Position numbers and translations under genes: made by a program. A stretch of DNA of 64,000 nt, taken from contig NC_081409.1 in assembly GCF_030272615.1 (NCBI RefSeq), positions 26,793,406 to 26,857,405 on the forward strand, read 5' to 3'. This document shows positions 1 to 10,740 of this stretch, piece by piece. This stretch comes from Cryptomeria japonica. Lineage: Eukaryota > Streptophyta > Pinopsida > Cupressales > Cupressaceae. How positions within the stretch are numbered: the stretch's first letter is position 1; each line of letters begins with the position of its first letter. Below the pieces are notes generated by a model that saw only the letters and a program-made list of their open reading frames with translations, was not told the origin of the DNA and ran no database searches.

Positions 1-1
1 A

Positions 2-2388
2 GGCTACTTCCCAGGAGTTGGAGACATTCAGTGGTCTGCCGACCAACCGGTTACAAAGCAAATCATGGAAAGCCTTCAAGCGGTTGGAACCGGTTATTCA
101 GAAGTTCTGAACAAATACTTTGATGAGTTTAGACGCAAGATGAGCCAAAGAATGAGAATATCAGGTGATATTGTCAAGAAATATGAAGATGACATCTGCT
201 TCACCATCAAAGTTGATGAGTGCATAATGGAGGCAGTTGAGCCAAGACACGAAGAAGTGGAACCGATTGGATATGAGGTAATGTACGATATACTAGATGG
301 GTATGCCTCTACCCTACTTGCCTCACCCCTTGATCCAAAGGCAAAGAGAACCGGCACCTATTTGGAAAGGGTAACATCGGTTGAAGAACCCTCAGTAAAG
401 AAGGGAAAGGCAGTGCCTTTAGCATAAGCACTGATTACTGCAACAAGTCCCAAAGTGACCAAGCGATCACTAGTAAAGAAGAAATCAGAAGCTGCACCCG
501 CCAAAGTCTTTGAGAGGAAGTGGAAGACAAAAAGAAACACACCAGACTCAGAGGGCACTGTGTCTGAAGAACAACCTAAGAAGACCAGGTAAATGAGGAA
601 AAAGACAAAGAATGAACCGGCAACATCTGCACTGGTAAATATTGATATTTCCTCTTACATACCTTTGACACATTGTCAAAGAACAATTAAGAATATTAGA
701 AGAAAAGTGCTTGGTGATTTGAAAGAATGCTTTGATGATTTTAATGATGATGAAAAGGAAGAAATCGAACAAGAAGTCATTAATTATTTATGTATTAATG
801 ACCGGTGGCCTTCAGAAATTAAGTCTGAGACACCTGATTCTTTATTTAATTCTTTAGATAACAAATGGCGCATTGCCATGGAGAAGGAACAGGAAATAAG
901 ATAGGAAGTATTTGCACAATACTTTCCTGATGTGCCCAAAATAGAACTTTATGAAGTGATGGAAAGATATAAGGGCCTCTTCTTCATTAGAAGAAGGAGA
1001 CTCCTATTGCTTGAAGGAAAAGTCCCAGAAGTGGTCAAAGATACCCACTCCCTTGCTCAATCTACTTTAAGGTTGCATCAAGTGGTCAAAGCCAACGAAA
1101 AGGCTGAGAAAGAACCAGAAATCACTCAACTGGATGAAGTTTATGATAGTGAAGGAGAACCGGTCACTACTCAATTGGACCCTATTGATGTCGATGCCTT
1201 GAATGGTGAAAATCTTACTCCGGATGCACCAACAGAAACAACAGGTCAGGAGAAATAGGAGGAAGAAAAGAGAAAACAAGCAGAAGAGGAAAAGAAGCAA
1301 AAGGAAGAGAAGAGAAAAGAGGAAGAGAAGAGAAAAGAGGAAGAAAAGAGAAAAGAAGAGGAGAATAAGAAACAAGAAGAAGAGGAGAAGAAAAAGGAAG
1401 AGGAGAAGAGAAAGGAAGAGGAGGAGAAGAAACAGGCAGAGAAGAAGAAACATGAAGAGGAGAAGAAGAAGAAGAAGGATGAAGACGAAGAGAAACTGAA
1501 AGAAGAGGAGAAGCAGAAAGAAAAGAATAGAAAGACAGAGGAAGAGGAGAAAAAGAAGGCGGAAGAGGACAAGAAAAGAGGTAAAGAGAAAGAGGAAGTG
1601 ACACAGAGCACTCAGGCGGAGACACCAAAGGCTACCAGTAGTCAAGCCGAACCGGCTGACATTACCAGTCCCATTGACCTCCAGTCTGCAAATGAATTGG
1701 AGCTGCTACAAAGCATTAAGCTTGCTCAAGAGTGATTGGATGCTCTAAGGAGGAAAAAGGAGGAAGATGTGATTCAAACTGCGGTGGAAACACTCACCAA
1801 TTTGATACCTGGTACCAACCTCCCCATTACTGATTCCTCTCTTGCCCAATTAAAGCTCCTATACACAGTTGTAGATGACCTGGTGCAAAGCCTGGAAGAA
1901 GTTGTTGAAGTCAGTGCCCAAAAGAAGCATCAAAAGGCTTTGGACACTGTCTTGGTGAAAAAGTTAACTGAGCTCCGATCCAATCTACAAAAGGCACAGA
2001 AGGACATCAGAGATGCAATGGATGAGGGCAAATTACTGCTCAATAAGATTTGTCAACCCCATCTATTCTGTGATGATGTACTTACTCGGAAAGACAAACT
2101 GCAAATTGATATGCAATCATTCATAAGCACCTTCAAGACTCCCTATGATTCCTTCACCACATATGGACAAACTGCTCACCGGTTTCAAATCCAGTCTGCA
2201 AGGATAGAGGCAGAGATAAGCAACCGGATACAAAATTTGTAGGAACTTCAACTGGTCCTACTGCCAAGACTGCAAATTCTTCATAAATGCTATCTCAATC
2301 TGGATGCCCTAATGGTCACTCAAGAGATGAGTACCTTGGATGCCATGGAAGAGAAGGTCTATAAGATGCAAACGAAGAATGAGGTTGC
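2..2388 (+). pseudogene. Element A accessory ORF, 5' segment (decayed)
   Basis: One reading frame (frame 2) runs from the window edge to 2388, broken only by in-frame stops at 425, 590, 902, 1256, 1733 and 2240 and by no frameshift that I can see. The product is related to the accessory ORFs at 4706-7884 and 46891-48484: residues around 95-270 (YFDEFRRKMSQRMRISGDIV, then a GYE motif) match YFQALKAKMKKRIRLSQKIV in the 4706 ORF. Between 1256 and 1610 lies a 120-residue E/K/R-rich tract likely to form a charged coiled coil; the C-terminal third is predicted helical. The function is unknown to me. The frame is cut at 2388 by insertion of element B and resumes in frame at 8874. The 5' end lies outside the window. 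Confidence 0.75.
2384..2388 (+). repeat. Target site duplication of element B, left copy
   Basis: GTTGC immediately precedes the LTR start (TATTGGC) and is repeated at 8869-8873 directly after the terminal TAACA of the right LTR. Removing 2389-8873 restores an open frame across the junction of element A's ORF, confirming both the boundaries and the insertion. Confidence 0.93.
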
Positions 2389-3179
2389 TATTGGCATATG
2401 CACACTCCAATGAGACATTGTAGGTGATTGAAGGTTTTTTCATTGATGGCAACCTTACAATCCTATGGCATTGGCAAGGCATTACACCGGCATCAGCAGA
2501 TTAAACTCTACACCGGCACTCAGACCACCAGCACTGGCAGAGAAAGGAAGAATACCGACACAGAGGCCGGCAAGATTTTTGTTATATTATATTTTGTTTA
2601 TTATTGTAAAAACTTTGAAAGCCGACTTGATATCATTGTAAAATGACTTATATATATAAGAAGTCATTGCAGAACATTTAAAAAATGGATAAAGAAAAAT
2701 TATTAGGCAGACCTATTATGTGAAATATAGGTTAAAGGATTTATGTAAGAAGCAGAGCAGAAACCAGTACTGAATCTGGCATTATAGATGCTATTGTAAA
2801 GCATAACAAGATATTGGATTTGTATAATCCACATTGTAAGTCAGTGAGACTTCCCATTGAGCAGTGAGCTCTAGGCAATTGGCCTTCCTGCATGTGGAGG
2901 CCCCTCTTGTAAGTAATATTCTCTTATTAGCCGGTAAGTGAATATTGTGGGTCACAAATCCCACCGAGGTTTTTCCCACACCGGGTTTCCTTGTTAAAAT
3001 ACTGTGTTATGGTGTGTTTCTTATGTGGTTGCTTTCATTTCTGTTTATTGCATTATTTCTTGCATATTGGTACACTGTTATAATATGTTCTACATGTTTT
3101 AAGTTAAGAAATTCAAACAACCGGTCAGATACTGATTCACCCCCCCCCCGGCCTCTCAGTATCTGTGGGAATCCTAACA
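2389..3179 (+). repeat. 5' LTR of element B
   Basis: This 791-bp LTR begins TATTGGCATATGC rather than the canonical TG and ends CCTAACA. It contains a TATA-like run (TATATATATAAG, about 2650-2661) that would drive the genomic RNA, a GGTTTTTCCCACACCGGG block near 2970 and a poly-C tract (about 3139-3149) close to its end, a layout shared by every Copia LTR in this window. The right copy starts at 8078 and has the same length. Confidence 0.92.
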
Positions 3180-3181
3180 AT

Positions 3182-3193
3182 TGGTATCAGAGC
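3182..3193 (+). other. Primer binding site, initiator tRNA-Met type (element B)
   Basis: TGGTATCAGAGC starts three bases after the LTR end. It is the standard complement of the 3' end of plant initiator tRNA-Met used by Copia elements to prime minus-strand DNA synthesis. Confidence 0.92.
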
Positions 3194-3250
3194 TTGGTCC
3201 TCTATTTTCAGAAGCCTAACAGCTTGAGGAAGATCTTGACACCGGTAAAG

Positions 3251-4359
3251 ATGGAAAATCTGATGAAGTAGCTCTCTCAGACTATGATGCAGAAAAATAA
3301 AAAAACATCAAACTTGAAGATGATCTAAAGGCAGCTCAGGATATCATTCAGGCACTTCAAGAGAATTTTACCATTGCAAGAAACAAGAGAAGAGAATTTT
3401 GTGAAAAGATGCAAAATGAGAATGATGAAAAGGAATCACTTAATGAACAGATAAGCAAGCTGAAACAAGAGAACATGACAACAAAGAATGAGATGCAAGA
3501 TATGACCATGAGATTCTATAAAGAAATTGAAGATAGGAAGAAGAATGAAGAAGAATCGACCAAAAGACTAAGTGATGCAGCAAATGAGAACACAAGACTT
3601 AGCTATGAAAATGACCTATTGAAGACAGATCTGATGCATACACAGAATGACTCCAATCAACTGATGAGACAAAAAGAGATCTTACAAAGAGAAATGGATA
3701 TTGCAAATCAACACAAAGACAAATTCAAGAAAAGATCAGAAGAACTTGGTGGCTTGTTGAAGATTCAAAAACCTAATGGTGATACTTGTGGAATTGGCTT
3801 TGAAGCAGGAGAAAGCTCCAGTACTGCAAACACTCAAGATCACAATAAACCGGTAAGGCAACCTAATGCTTATAAATTCAATGGAAAATGCTTTAACCGT
3901 AATAAGTATGGGCATAGAGAAAATCAATGTAGATCTAGAAATTATCAGAACATCAACACACCCACCGGTCAATGTTCAAAATGCTACAAAGTTGGTCACA
4001 ACTCTGAAAATTGCAGAATGAATGTAAGATGTTATGTTTCTGGAAGATTTGGACACTTATCTAATCAATGTAGAACATAAACCAGCATAGGTTATGGCAA
4101 AGATATTTAGAAAAATAATGTGACTTGCTATGCATGTAATAAGATTGGACATATTGCAAAATTCTGTAGAAGTAAAGGATCACCGACAGACAACAAAAGT
4201 TCTAGCTTGAAAGGAAAAGAAAAAGTTGAAGAGGTTAAGCAAGAATTCTCAAAACAATGGATTAGAAGGTATGACCTAAATGTTGGGAATACTCCTCCAC
4301 CGATAGAACCAATCAATGCTTCACCGTCAGGACAGAGTAGTGCTTCACCGGCAGGATAG
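3251..4359 (+). pseudogene. gag: gag of element B (coiled coil plus four zinc knuckles)
   Basis: The ORF starts at the ATG at 3251, with a small indel a few codons in that shifts the frame, then continues in frame 1 through stops near 3296, 4078 and 4108 to a final TAG at 4357. The first two thirds are rich in E, K, N and Q and look like a long coiled coil. The last third has four CCHC zinc knuckles: CFNRNKYGHRENQC (second Cys lost), CSKCYKVGHNSENC (intact), CYVSGRFGHLSNQC (second Cys replaced by Ser) and CYACNKIGHIAKFC (intact). Such knuckles bind retroelement RNA in the particle. The same protein type, with three knuckles, is at 28962-29853. I see no UBN2-type Gag core before the coiled coil. 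Confidence 0.85.
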
Positions 4360-4705
4360 CGTAGTACTCCACCAATAGGAAGCTCTTCATCAAACTGAAG
4401 AAAATCTTCTTTGAGGGTTTGGAAATAAATGAGATATATTCTATTATTCCCTCGGTTAATGGTAAGAAGTTGGAAATTGCTTCATTACCGGCAGACAATG
4501 TTAAGTGACTACTTAACCGGCATGCATTAAATATGATAGATGGCAAATAGACTTTATAAATTTGTGATTTTGGCTCCATTTCACTTCACCAAGATTTCAA
4601 ACATTCGAAGAGCACAAAATTTGTTGAGCTAAAGCATTTCGAGCAAAGAGGCAAAGGCATTTGAGCAATCATTCCATCCAAAGGCAGAAAGAGGTATTTA
4701 TCATC
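4360..4705 (+). promoter_or_regulatory. Interior spacer with TATA-like box ahead of the accessory ORF
   Basis: No pol is found where it would be expected. The spacer contains ACTTTATAAATTTG, with the TATA core at about 4553-4560, roughly 150 bp upstream of the ATG at 4706, which itself lies in a good plant start context (TCATCATGGCA). The distance suits an independent promoter with a short leader for the accessory ORF. This is an inference from motif and position only. Confidence 0.45.
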
Positions 4706-7700
4706 ATGGCATCTACCTCTGCACTTGAATATATAGCAAACCCTACTATAGTTGAGGTTATAAAACGCCCTAGGTCTGTGTTTCAACTAGTTCCCAAAAT
4801 AGCAAACAAGGATGACAATACAGGTGCTTTTTCTCAAATTCCAAAAGGAGTTGTTTATGTTGAAGACCCCAGAATATACATCCATTGCAACATAGAGGAA
4901 TTAGGAGATGAAGATGTGATGATTCCAAAAATATAAAACCTGAACATAAAATTATTGAAACCCTAGGATTTACTGAAATCCTTAGCATTCCTGAATTTCC
5001 CAAGGATGTGATTGGGATAGTTTTGAGCAGGGTACATGGTGAATTTTTCTGGTTAGATGCAATTCACAAAATTACCAAGGAAGTTGTGAAAGTTGTCATA
5101 GGGTTACCCTCCACCAGTAAAAGACCAGACAAGACTAAAAAGGTCTCAAATGACCTAGTAACTAAACTAACTAGTGCAACATCCGATAAAAGGTCCTTGA
5201 GAGTCAATGATGTAACTGACATAAATGTGAGATTCATCAGCATGATTTTAGGGTATAAAGCTACTCATGCAAATAGACTTAACTCAATTTCAAGTTTATG
5301 CATTAAGAGTGCTTATGACATGATTACAGAAAATGTGATAATTGATATATGTGAGTGGTTAAAAGATGAGCTGATTGATAACTTAGGCAAAATCAAGAAG
5401 GATAAGAAAGGAACTTTTAGGTTTGGAAATCTACTTGTATGCTTAATGCTACACATAACCAAACAAGCTCCCGGTATAGGCCATAAAGAGTTTGGATTTG
5501 ATATACCGGTAGGGAAATAGTTAACAGACCTATTTAATAACATGGGTGAAGACAAAGAAAAGAATATCCATGAATACTTCCAAGCATTAAAGGCCAAAAT
5601 GAAGAAAAGAATCAGGCTATCACAGAAAATTGTTGACAAGTATAAGGATGAAATATGTTTTGTAATAAAAAAGGATGAGATATGGATGGAAGAAGTCATC
5701 CCAAGAATAATTTGGGTAACGGAGATGGGTTATGAGACCATAGAAAGTCAAATTCAATCTCATAAAAGAGTGAAAAAGGTTGAGGCAGTTGTGAGAAGAG
5801 GATCTAGACAGGCTAAGGCTATTAAAGAAGATGTACTGAAGCAAACCGGTATCACTGAGGAAGAGTTAGGAACTTTACAACCTGAAACTCATCTATCACC
5901 GGTAGCTACTTCTTCAGAGAATGACATGCCAACAACTTTCAAAAGAGTTGTAAGGAAAAGAGATCCTTCACCGGCAACCACACCCTCGCCTAGAACGACT
6001 AGACAGAAACAACAGGCAGTGAGGTCTCCAGTTAAGAAAACTACACCAAAGAAGAAGCTGACACCAAAGAAGAAGAAGAGGACGCAATAAAACTTGGCCC
6101 CTCTTGACAAATTATTGAATGAAATCATAGAGGAAGGAAAACTAAAGAACATAGAGAAATTGTATGATACTTTGACAGCAGATGAAAAAGAACAAGTGGA
6201 AAATAGTGTTATTTTGCACATGGACATGTATAAGAAATTTTTAATGGAAGTGGTAGATGAACTATTTAAAAGATCGGAAGCAAGAAGACAAGCTGTTGTA
6301 GAGCTTGACAAGAAAATCAAAATAGAAAAGTTACTTGTTGTTTACCCAGTGAACTCGCCTAAGGAAATAGATGACCTAATTGCAGAAGCCAACCTATCAG
6401 TATTCTCTACAAAACACCGACATATTGTATTAATGGTTGGAAGAGTCAATGAGGTAATTGAGGAAACAAAAAATGCATGGGATATATTCCTAGTTGAAAA
6501 AGAAAACCAGGAAGAGTACATGTACCCCAAACCAATAAAGGTATATCAGAAGGACAAGGACAAGGGTAAAGGAAAGGTTGGTGGACCTCCTAGTATAAAA
6601 GTAAAAGATAACTTACTCCCACCACCTCCAATTACATCATCGATAATAACAAATACTGAAGATCAACCGGCAGTTGAGAATATGGATGTAGAGGATATAA
6701 ATCCTAATCCTGAAGTACTATACACAGTAGATGTTGATACACAAAAGGTCAACATTGTGGTAGATAAAGATACAACAGGTAAGACAGACATGGCTAATAA
6801 GACACCGGTAACTAATCAAACTGACAACACACAAGAAAAAATGATAGATGATAGCACAGGAGAACAGTTAGAAACTCAGATTGAGACTAAGAAAGAACAA
6901 CAGACAGAAAAACAAGAAGAGCAACAAGCTCCAAAACAGGAACAGGAATAGATTCATGTGGAAACAGTGCAACCGACAACAAGAGAAGTACAAAAACCAT
7001 TTCTTAAGGAAATGGAAACACAAACAGACCTACCAGAGGTCACTACAAGCTTGGTTACTTCTACCACCAACGGAATTCAGAATGTTGGTTCCTCATCAGC
7101 AGGTTATAAATCAACAAATGTAACAAAAGTACTTTTAGATTCTATGAAAAGGATAACAGATTGTAGTTCATAGGCCTATAAAGCTATAGATGACACAATC
7201 CCAGTTTTGAAGAGGCTAGCTCCTAACTGCAATATAGACAATAAAGATTCATTAAGCCAAATTGACATTTTGTCCAAGTACATCACTGAGAACACAGTGA
7301 CAATTGAGCAAATAAAGGAAGAGGCATTGAAGAATAAGATGGAAATTGAAAAGCAGAAATTCTTTGAGGATCAGATAAAGAAGTGTACAAGGGAATTTGA
7401 CACACTTCTACCGGAACTATGTAACTTACTGAAGGAATTCAAAACTCTGTACAAAGACATATGCAAGACAAACCTACTAACAACCGACATAGATAAGCAG
7501 ATGAGCAAGGTACAAGATGAAATCAATAAACTTGCAGATAGTATTATTAAATCACCTGATACATTATCAGTTTTTTAACAGAAGATAACAAGTTTTGAGG
7601 AAGATTTACTTAAGTTAGGAAGAGAAAAGGAGAGAATAGTAGATAAGGCAAAGAATTTGAGACTAAGACTAAGTCCAAGATTGGACTATCTAGCATACAT

Positions 7701-7884
7701 GCGGAAGGAAATATCTGAGGCACTAGTACAAGGACAGAGAATACCGGCAGAGCATATGCAGCACCTCACTGGTACAGTTCAAAGAACAGATGCAGCTATA
7801 AAGGATAGCAAGAAGTTTATGGATAGTATAAACTTGATTTTGGCTGATCTTTTTCAAATGGTGACCACACAGTTACAAGGTTGA
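4706..7884 (+). pseudogene. Accessory ORF of element B (~1,060 codons, function unknown)
   Basis: Starts MASTSALEYIANPTIVEV; one frameshift near 4930 moves it to frame 1, which then runs to the TGA at 7882 with in-frame stops at 5518, 6088, 6949, 7171 and 7576. Parts in order: an N-terminal globular region of about 270 residues including RFISMILGYKATHANRL and a block of hydrophobic helices; a Lys/Pro/Thr-rich basic stretch (about 6000-6087, KKTTPKKKLTPKKKKRTQ); a helical region; an acidic low-complexity region (6650-6950); and a C-terminal helical bundle (about 7100-7884). Homologues are the element A ORF and the element C ORF. The N-terminal part vaguely resembles the 'putative plant transposon protein' type of helical domain. 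It occupies the place of the env-like ORF of Sireviruses, but I see no signal peptide or membrane anchor. Confidence 0.8.
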
Positions 7885-8077
7885 CACTACAACTCTATTG
7901 ACACCTTGACAATCTTTGTCATTGATGCCAAAGGGGGAGTAGAAGTATGAGAAAATAAGAAAAATAATTGGCAGAAGAATTGTCTACTCAGGGGGAGCAT
8001 ATCTTTTTGGTAACATATTTTTGGATACACTTTTGAATTTTCTCATGAGTGTTGCCATCAATGCCAAAGGGGGATAT
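7885..8077 (+). other. 3' non-coding region of element B with three purine tracts
   Basis: Three G-rich purine tracts follow the accessory ORF: AAAGGGGGAGTAG (7930-7942), CAGGGGGAGC (about 7989) and the terminal polypurine tract AAAGGGGGATAT (8066-8077) abutting the 3' LTR. The terminal one should prime plus-strand synthesis. The same ordered set is found in elements A and C. Confidence 0.8.
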
Positions 8078-8868
8078 TATTTGCATATGCACACTCCAAT
8101 GAGACATTGTAGGTGATTGAAGGTTTTGTCATTGATGGCAACCTTACAATCCTATGGCACCGGCAAGGCATTACATCGGCATCAGCAGATCAGACTCTAC
8201 ACTGGCACTCAGACCACCGGCACCGGTAGAGAAAGGAAGCATACTGGCACAGAGGCCGACAGGATTTTTGTTATATTATATTTTGTTTATTATTGTAAAA
8301 ACTTTGAAAGCCGACTTGATATCATTGTAAAATGACTTATATATATAAGAAGTCATTGGAGAACATTTAAAAAATGGATAAAGAAAAATTATTAGGCAGA
8401 CCTATTATGCGAAATATAAGTTAAAGGATTTATGTAAGAAGCAGAGCAGAAACCGGTATTGAATCTGGCATTATAGATGCTATTGTAAAGCAGTACAAGA
8501 TATTGGATTTGTATAATCCACATTGTAAGTCAGTGAGACTTCCCATTGAGTAATGAGCTCTAGGCAATTGGCCTTCCTGCATGTGCAGGCCCCTTTTGTA
8601 AGTAATATTCTCTTATTGGCCAATAAGTGAATATTGTGGGTCACAAATCCCACCGAGGTTTTTCCCACACTGGGTTTCCTCGTTAAAATACTGTGTTATG
8701 GTGTATTTCTTATGTGGTTACCTTCATTTCTATTTCTTGCATTATTTCTTGCATACTGGTACACTGTTATAATATGTTCTACATGTTTTAAGTTAAGAAA
8801 TTCAAACAACCGGTCAGATATTGATTCACCCCCCCCCCCCCCTCTCAGTATTTGTGGGAATCCTAACA
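8078..8868 (+). repeat. 3' LTR of element B
   Basis: 791 bp, starting TATTTGCATATGC after the polypurine tract and ending CCTAACA before the target duplication GTTGC (8869-8873). It matches the 5' LTR along its whole length, with a TATA run at about 8338-8348 and a poly-C tract at about 8829-8842. Many of the differences from the left LTR fall in CCGG or ACCGG contexts. Confidence 0.92.
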
Positions 8869-8873
8869 GTTGC

Positions 8874-8967
8874 TACCTCATTGCTTGAGTCATGGTCCTT
8901 ATCCATGAAGACATTTATGCAGGACTTTAAATCAGTTTTTGACAAGTTTCACTCTCTATTGTCATAA
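8874..8967 (+). pseudogene. Element A accessory ORF, 3' end after the insertion
   Basis: Joining codons at 2384-2388 to 8874 gives an uninterrupted frame, with LLESWSLSMKTFMQDF following the junction and the natural stop TAA at 8965-8967. This is the C-terminus of the same ORF that begins before the window. Confidence 0.85.
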
Positions 8968-9244
8968 ACTCTTATTATTTTAATACTAATTGAACAGGGG
9001 TTATTCAGTTGTACTTTGTCATTGTTGGCAAAGGGGGAGTAGTATTCTGGTATTTAAAATTTTGATGCATGCTATGTATACTTTCATGTTTATCTCTGCA
9101 AGGAGTAGTATACATTGTATTTTCTGCAAAGGGATAGTGTATATGCTTAGGGGGGGTATTTTTTATTATGGCATAATTTTGTTGTAAAACACTTAGATGT
9201 CAAAAATTTTCCTAAGTGTTTCCATCAATGCCAAAGGGGGAGAT
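8968..9244 (+). other. Element A 3' non-coding region and polypurine tract
   Basis: Contains AAAGGGGGAGTAG (9030-9042), a second G tract near 9150 (TTAGGGGGGGTA) and the terminal polypurine tract AAAGGGGGAGAT (9233-9244) directly before the LTR start TGTTGGC. The order and wording match element B. Confidence 0.8.
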
Positions 9245-10403
9245 TGTTGGCATTTTTGATGATTTTGTTGTGATTTTCATTGATGGACACACACTTGCTA
9301 TGAGATCACTTTTTGAATGTATGAATTATGCTCAACCGGTATTTGTTCCAAACCGGTATTATGTTGTAGTCTTTAGACTATCGATGTTATGCAAAAAAGT
9401 GTTTACCAATCTCAAACGGTATAAAGACCCAAGCGGCATGAAGAGCTCAAGCGAAGCAAAACAAAGGAGCTAGAAGTGGTACTTATCATTTTCCCAGTCT
9501 TCATTTTTGTCAAACCGGTAATCTGTTTGAACTGGTAAAGTTGTATAAACCGGTAATACTCCGTGATGAGTTACCAACCGGTATATTTTTATGATGAGTT
9601 ACCATCCACCGACACTTTGACAATGATTTTGTGTCGTGTTACCGAATGTGTCTAGATACACTGAACCTAGGAACTTGCAAAGTAATCCTTTTGGACCAAC
9701 ATGAAATCAGATTCCTTTTAAGGACATCATGTCTAGGGTTTAGCAGGAGAGTATGTGTGTAGCTGTTAGGTTTTTGGTGGTTGACGAAGTTCTTGTATGT
9801 GCAATCTTAACTGAGAAGATCAAGTCTGTGCTATAAGAGAATGTGGATTTACTGAAGACTGAAGTAATGTTGAAATGCATTAGCAATGAGCTACCATGGA
9901 TCTAATCAAACAAATTGTGCCATTTGCTAGATCATTCACTTGTTGATTACTCACATCTTTGACAAGTCAAAAACCCTTAACCGGGTAGGCCTAGAAAAGC
10001 CTTTGTAAATCCTCTAACAAGGTGATTCACATCTATGAATCTGAAATCCTATCACAAGGTAGTCTTTAATCAGACTTATCTCCTAACAGAGATTGAGATT
10101 CCTAACAGGATCTGTTCTGGTAAAGAACATTGTATGACCTTAACCAGTCTGGTTACTATTCTGCAGATAGTTACTTGTGAGTTTCATCTCACCATGGTTT
10201 TTCCCATTCGGGTTTTCATGTCAAAATCTCTTGTGTTATGGTGATTGTGCTTCTATGGGTGAATGCCTTATTTTCTATTTGGTTTGCATGTGTCTTAACC
10301 AATTTGTTTGTGAAACTGTTTTACCGATTTACTGCTAGGTTGTTAAAGTGTTTAAGTACAGTATTTTTTGGTATACTAATTCACCCCCCCTCTTAGAATT
10401 CAT
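9245..10403 (+). repeat. 3' LTR of element A
   Basis: Begins TGTTGGCATTTTTGATG right after the polypurine tract. It carries a TATA box (TATAAAG, 9420-9426) and, near the end, the usual GGTTTTTCCCATTCGGG (about 10195) and poly-C tract (10383-10390). The right boundary is taken at ATTCATCA, about 10403, because the 5' LTR is outside the window; the exact end is uncertain. Five copies of the palindrome ACCGGT occur between 9335 and 9582. Confidence 0.75.
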
Positions 10404-10740
10404 CATTTAGAAGTGATGATGTTATTGCCTAGTCCAAGTCGAGGCCCTCTGTTTGGACACCTAGGGGTCCTAGGGCACCATGGTCCCAAGGGGGCGCCAT
10501 GGTCCCATCTGGGCGCCATGGTCCTAGTAGGGCATCATGGTCCCAGTAGGGCACCCTGGTCTACTAAGGTTTCCATGGTCCCTATTCGGGGCGACGAATG
10601 ACGACACAGGATCAGGCGATGAATGCCAAAGTGATAAGATGATTGCATTGATTAGATAATGATAGATGATTGATCGATTACTGATGATAGATTACTTTGC
10701 ATTCTACATACACTACCGTCTCACCTTTCGGAGCCTTCAA
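10404..10740. repeat. Non-coding stretch with a 19-bp minisatellite
   Basis: Between 10466 and 10585 a unit of about 19 bp (GTCC...GGGCGCCATG type) is repeated six times, with GTCC/GTCT at 10467, 10483, 10502, 10521, 10540 and 10559. The rest, up to 10740, is simple GAT-rich sequence in which I see no gene. Confidence 0.7.

Larger units (their letters stand above)
2389..8868 (+). mobile_element. Element B: non-autonomous Copia (Sirevirus-like) LTR retrotransposon
   Basis: Two directly repeated LTRs of 791 bp each (2389-3179 and 8078-8868) flank a 4.9-kb interior holding, in order, a tRNA primer site (TGGTATCAGAGC), a zinc-knuckle gag pseudogene, a TATA-like box, a long accessory ORF and purine tracts. 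The 5-bp target duplication GTTGC lies at 2384-2388 and 8869-8873. No protease, integrase, RT or RNase H is present, so mobilisation would have needed an autonomous relative; element E at 27753 has a related gag and does have pol. A by-eye comparison of the LTRs gives about 45 differences in 791 bp (~6%), mostly transitions and no obvious indels, so it is an old insertion. Multiple purine tracts and the ORF placed before the 3' LTR are reminiscent of Sireviruses (inference). Confidence 0.9.

Noticed and set aside
1067-1645. Leucine/serine/phenylalanine-rich open frames on the minus strand
   Set aside because: They are the complement of the Glu/Lys/Arg-rich (GAA/AAG) tract of the element A ORF, not genes.
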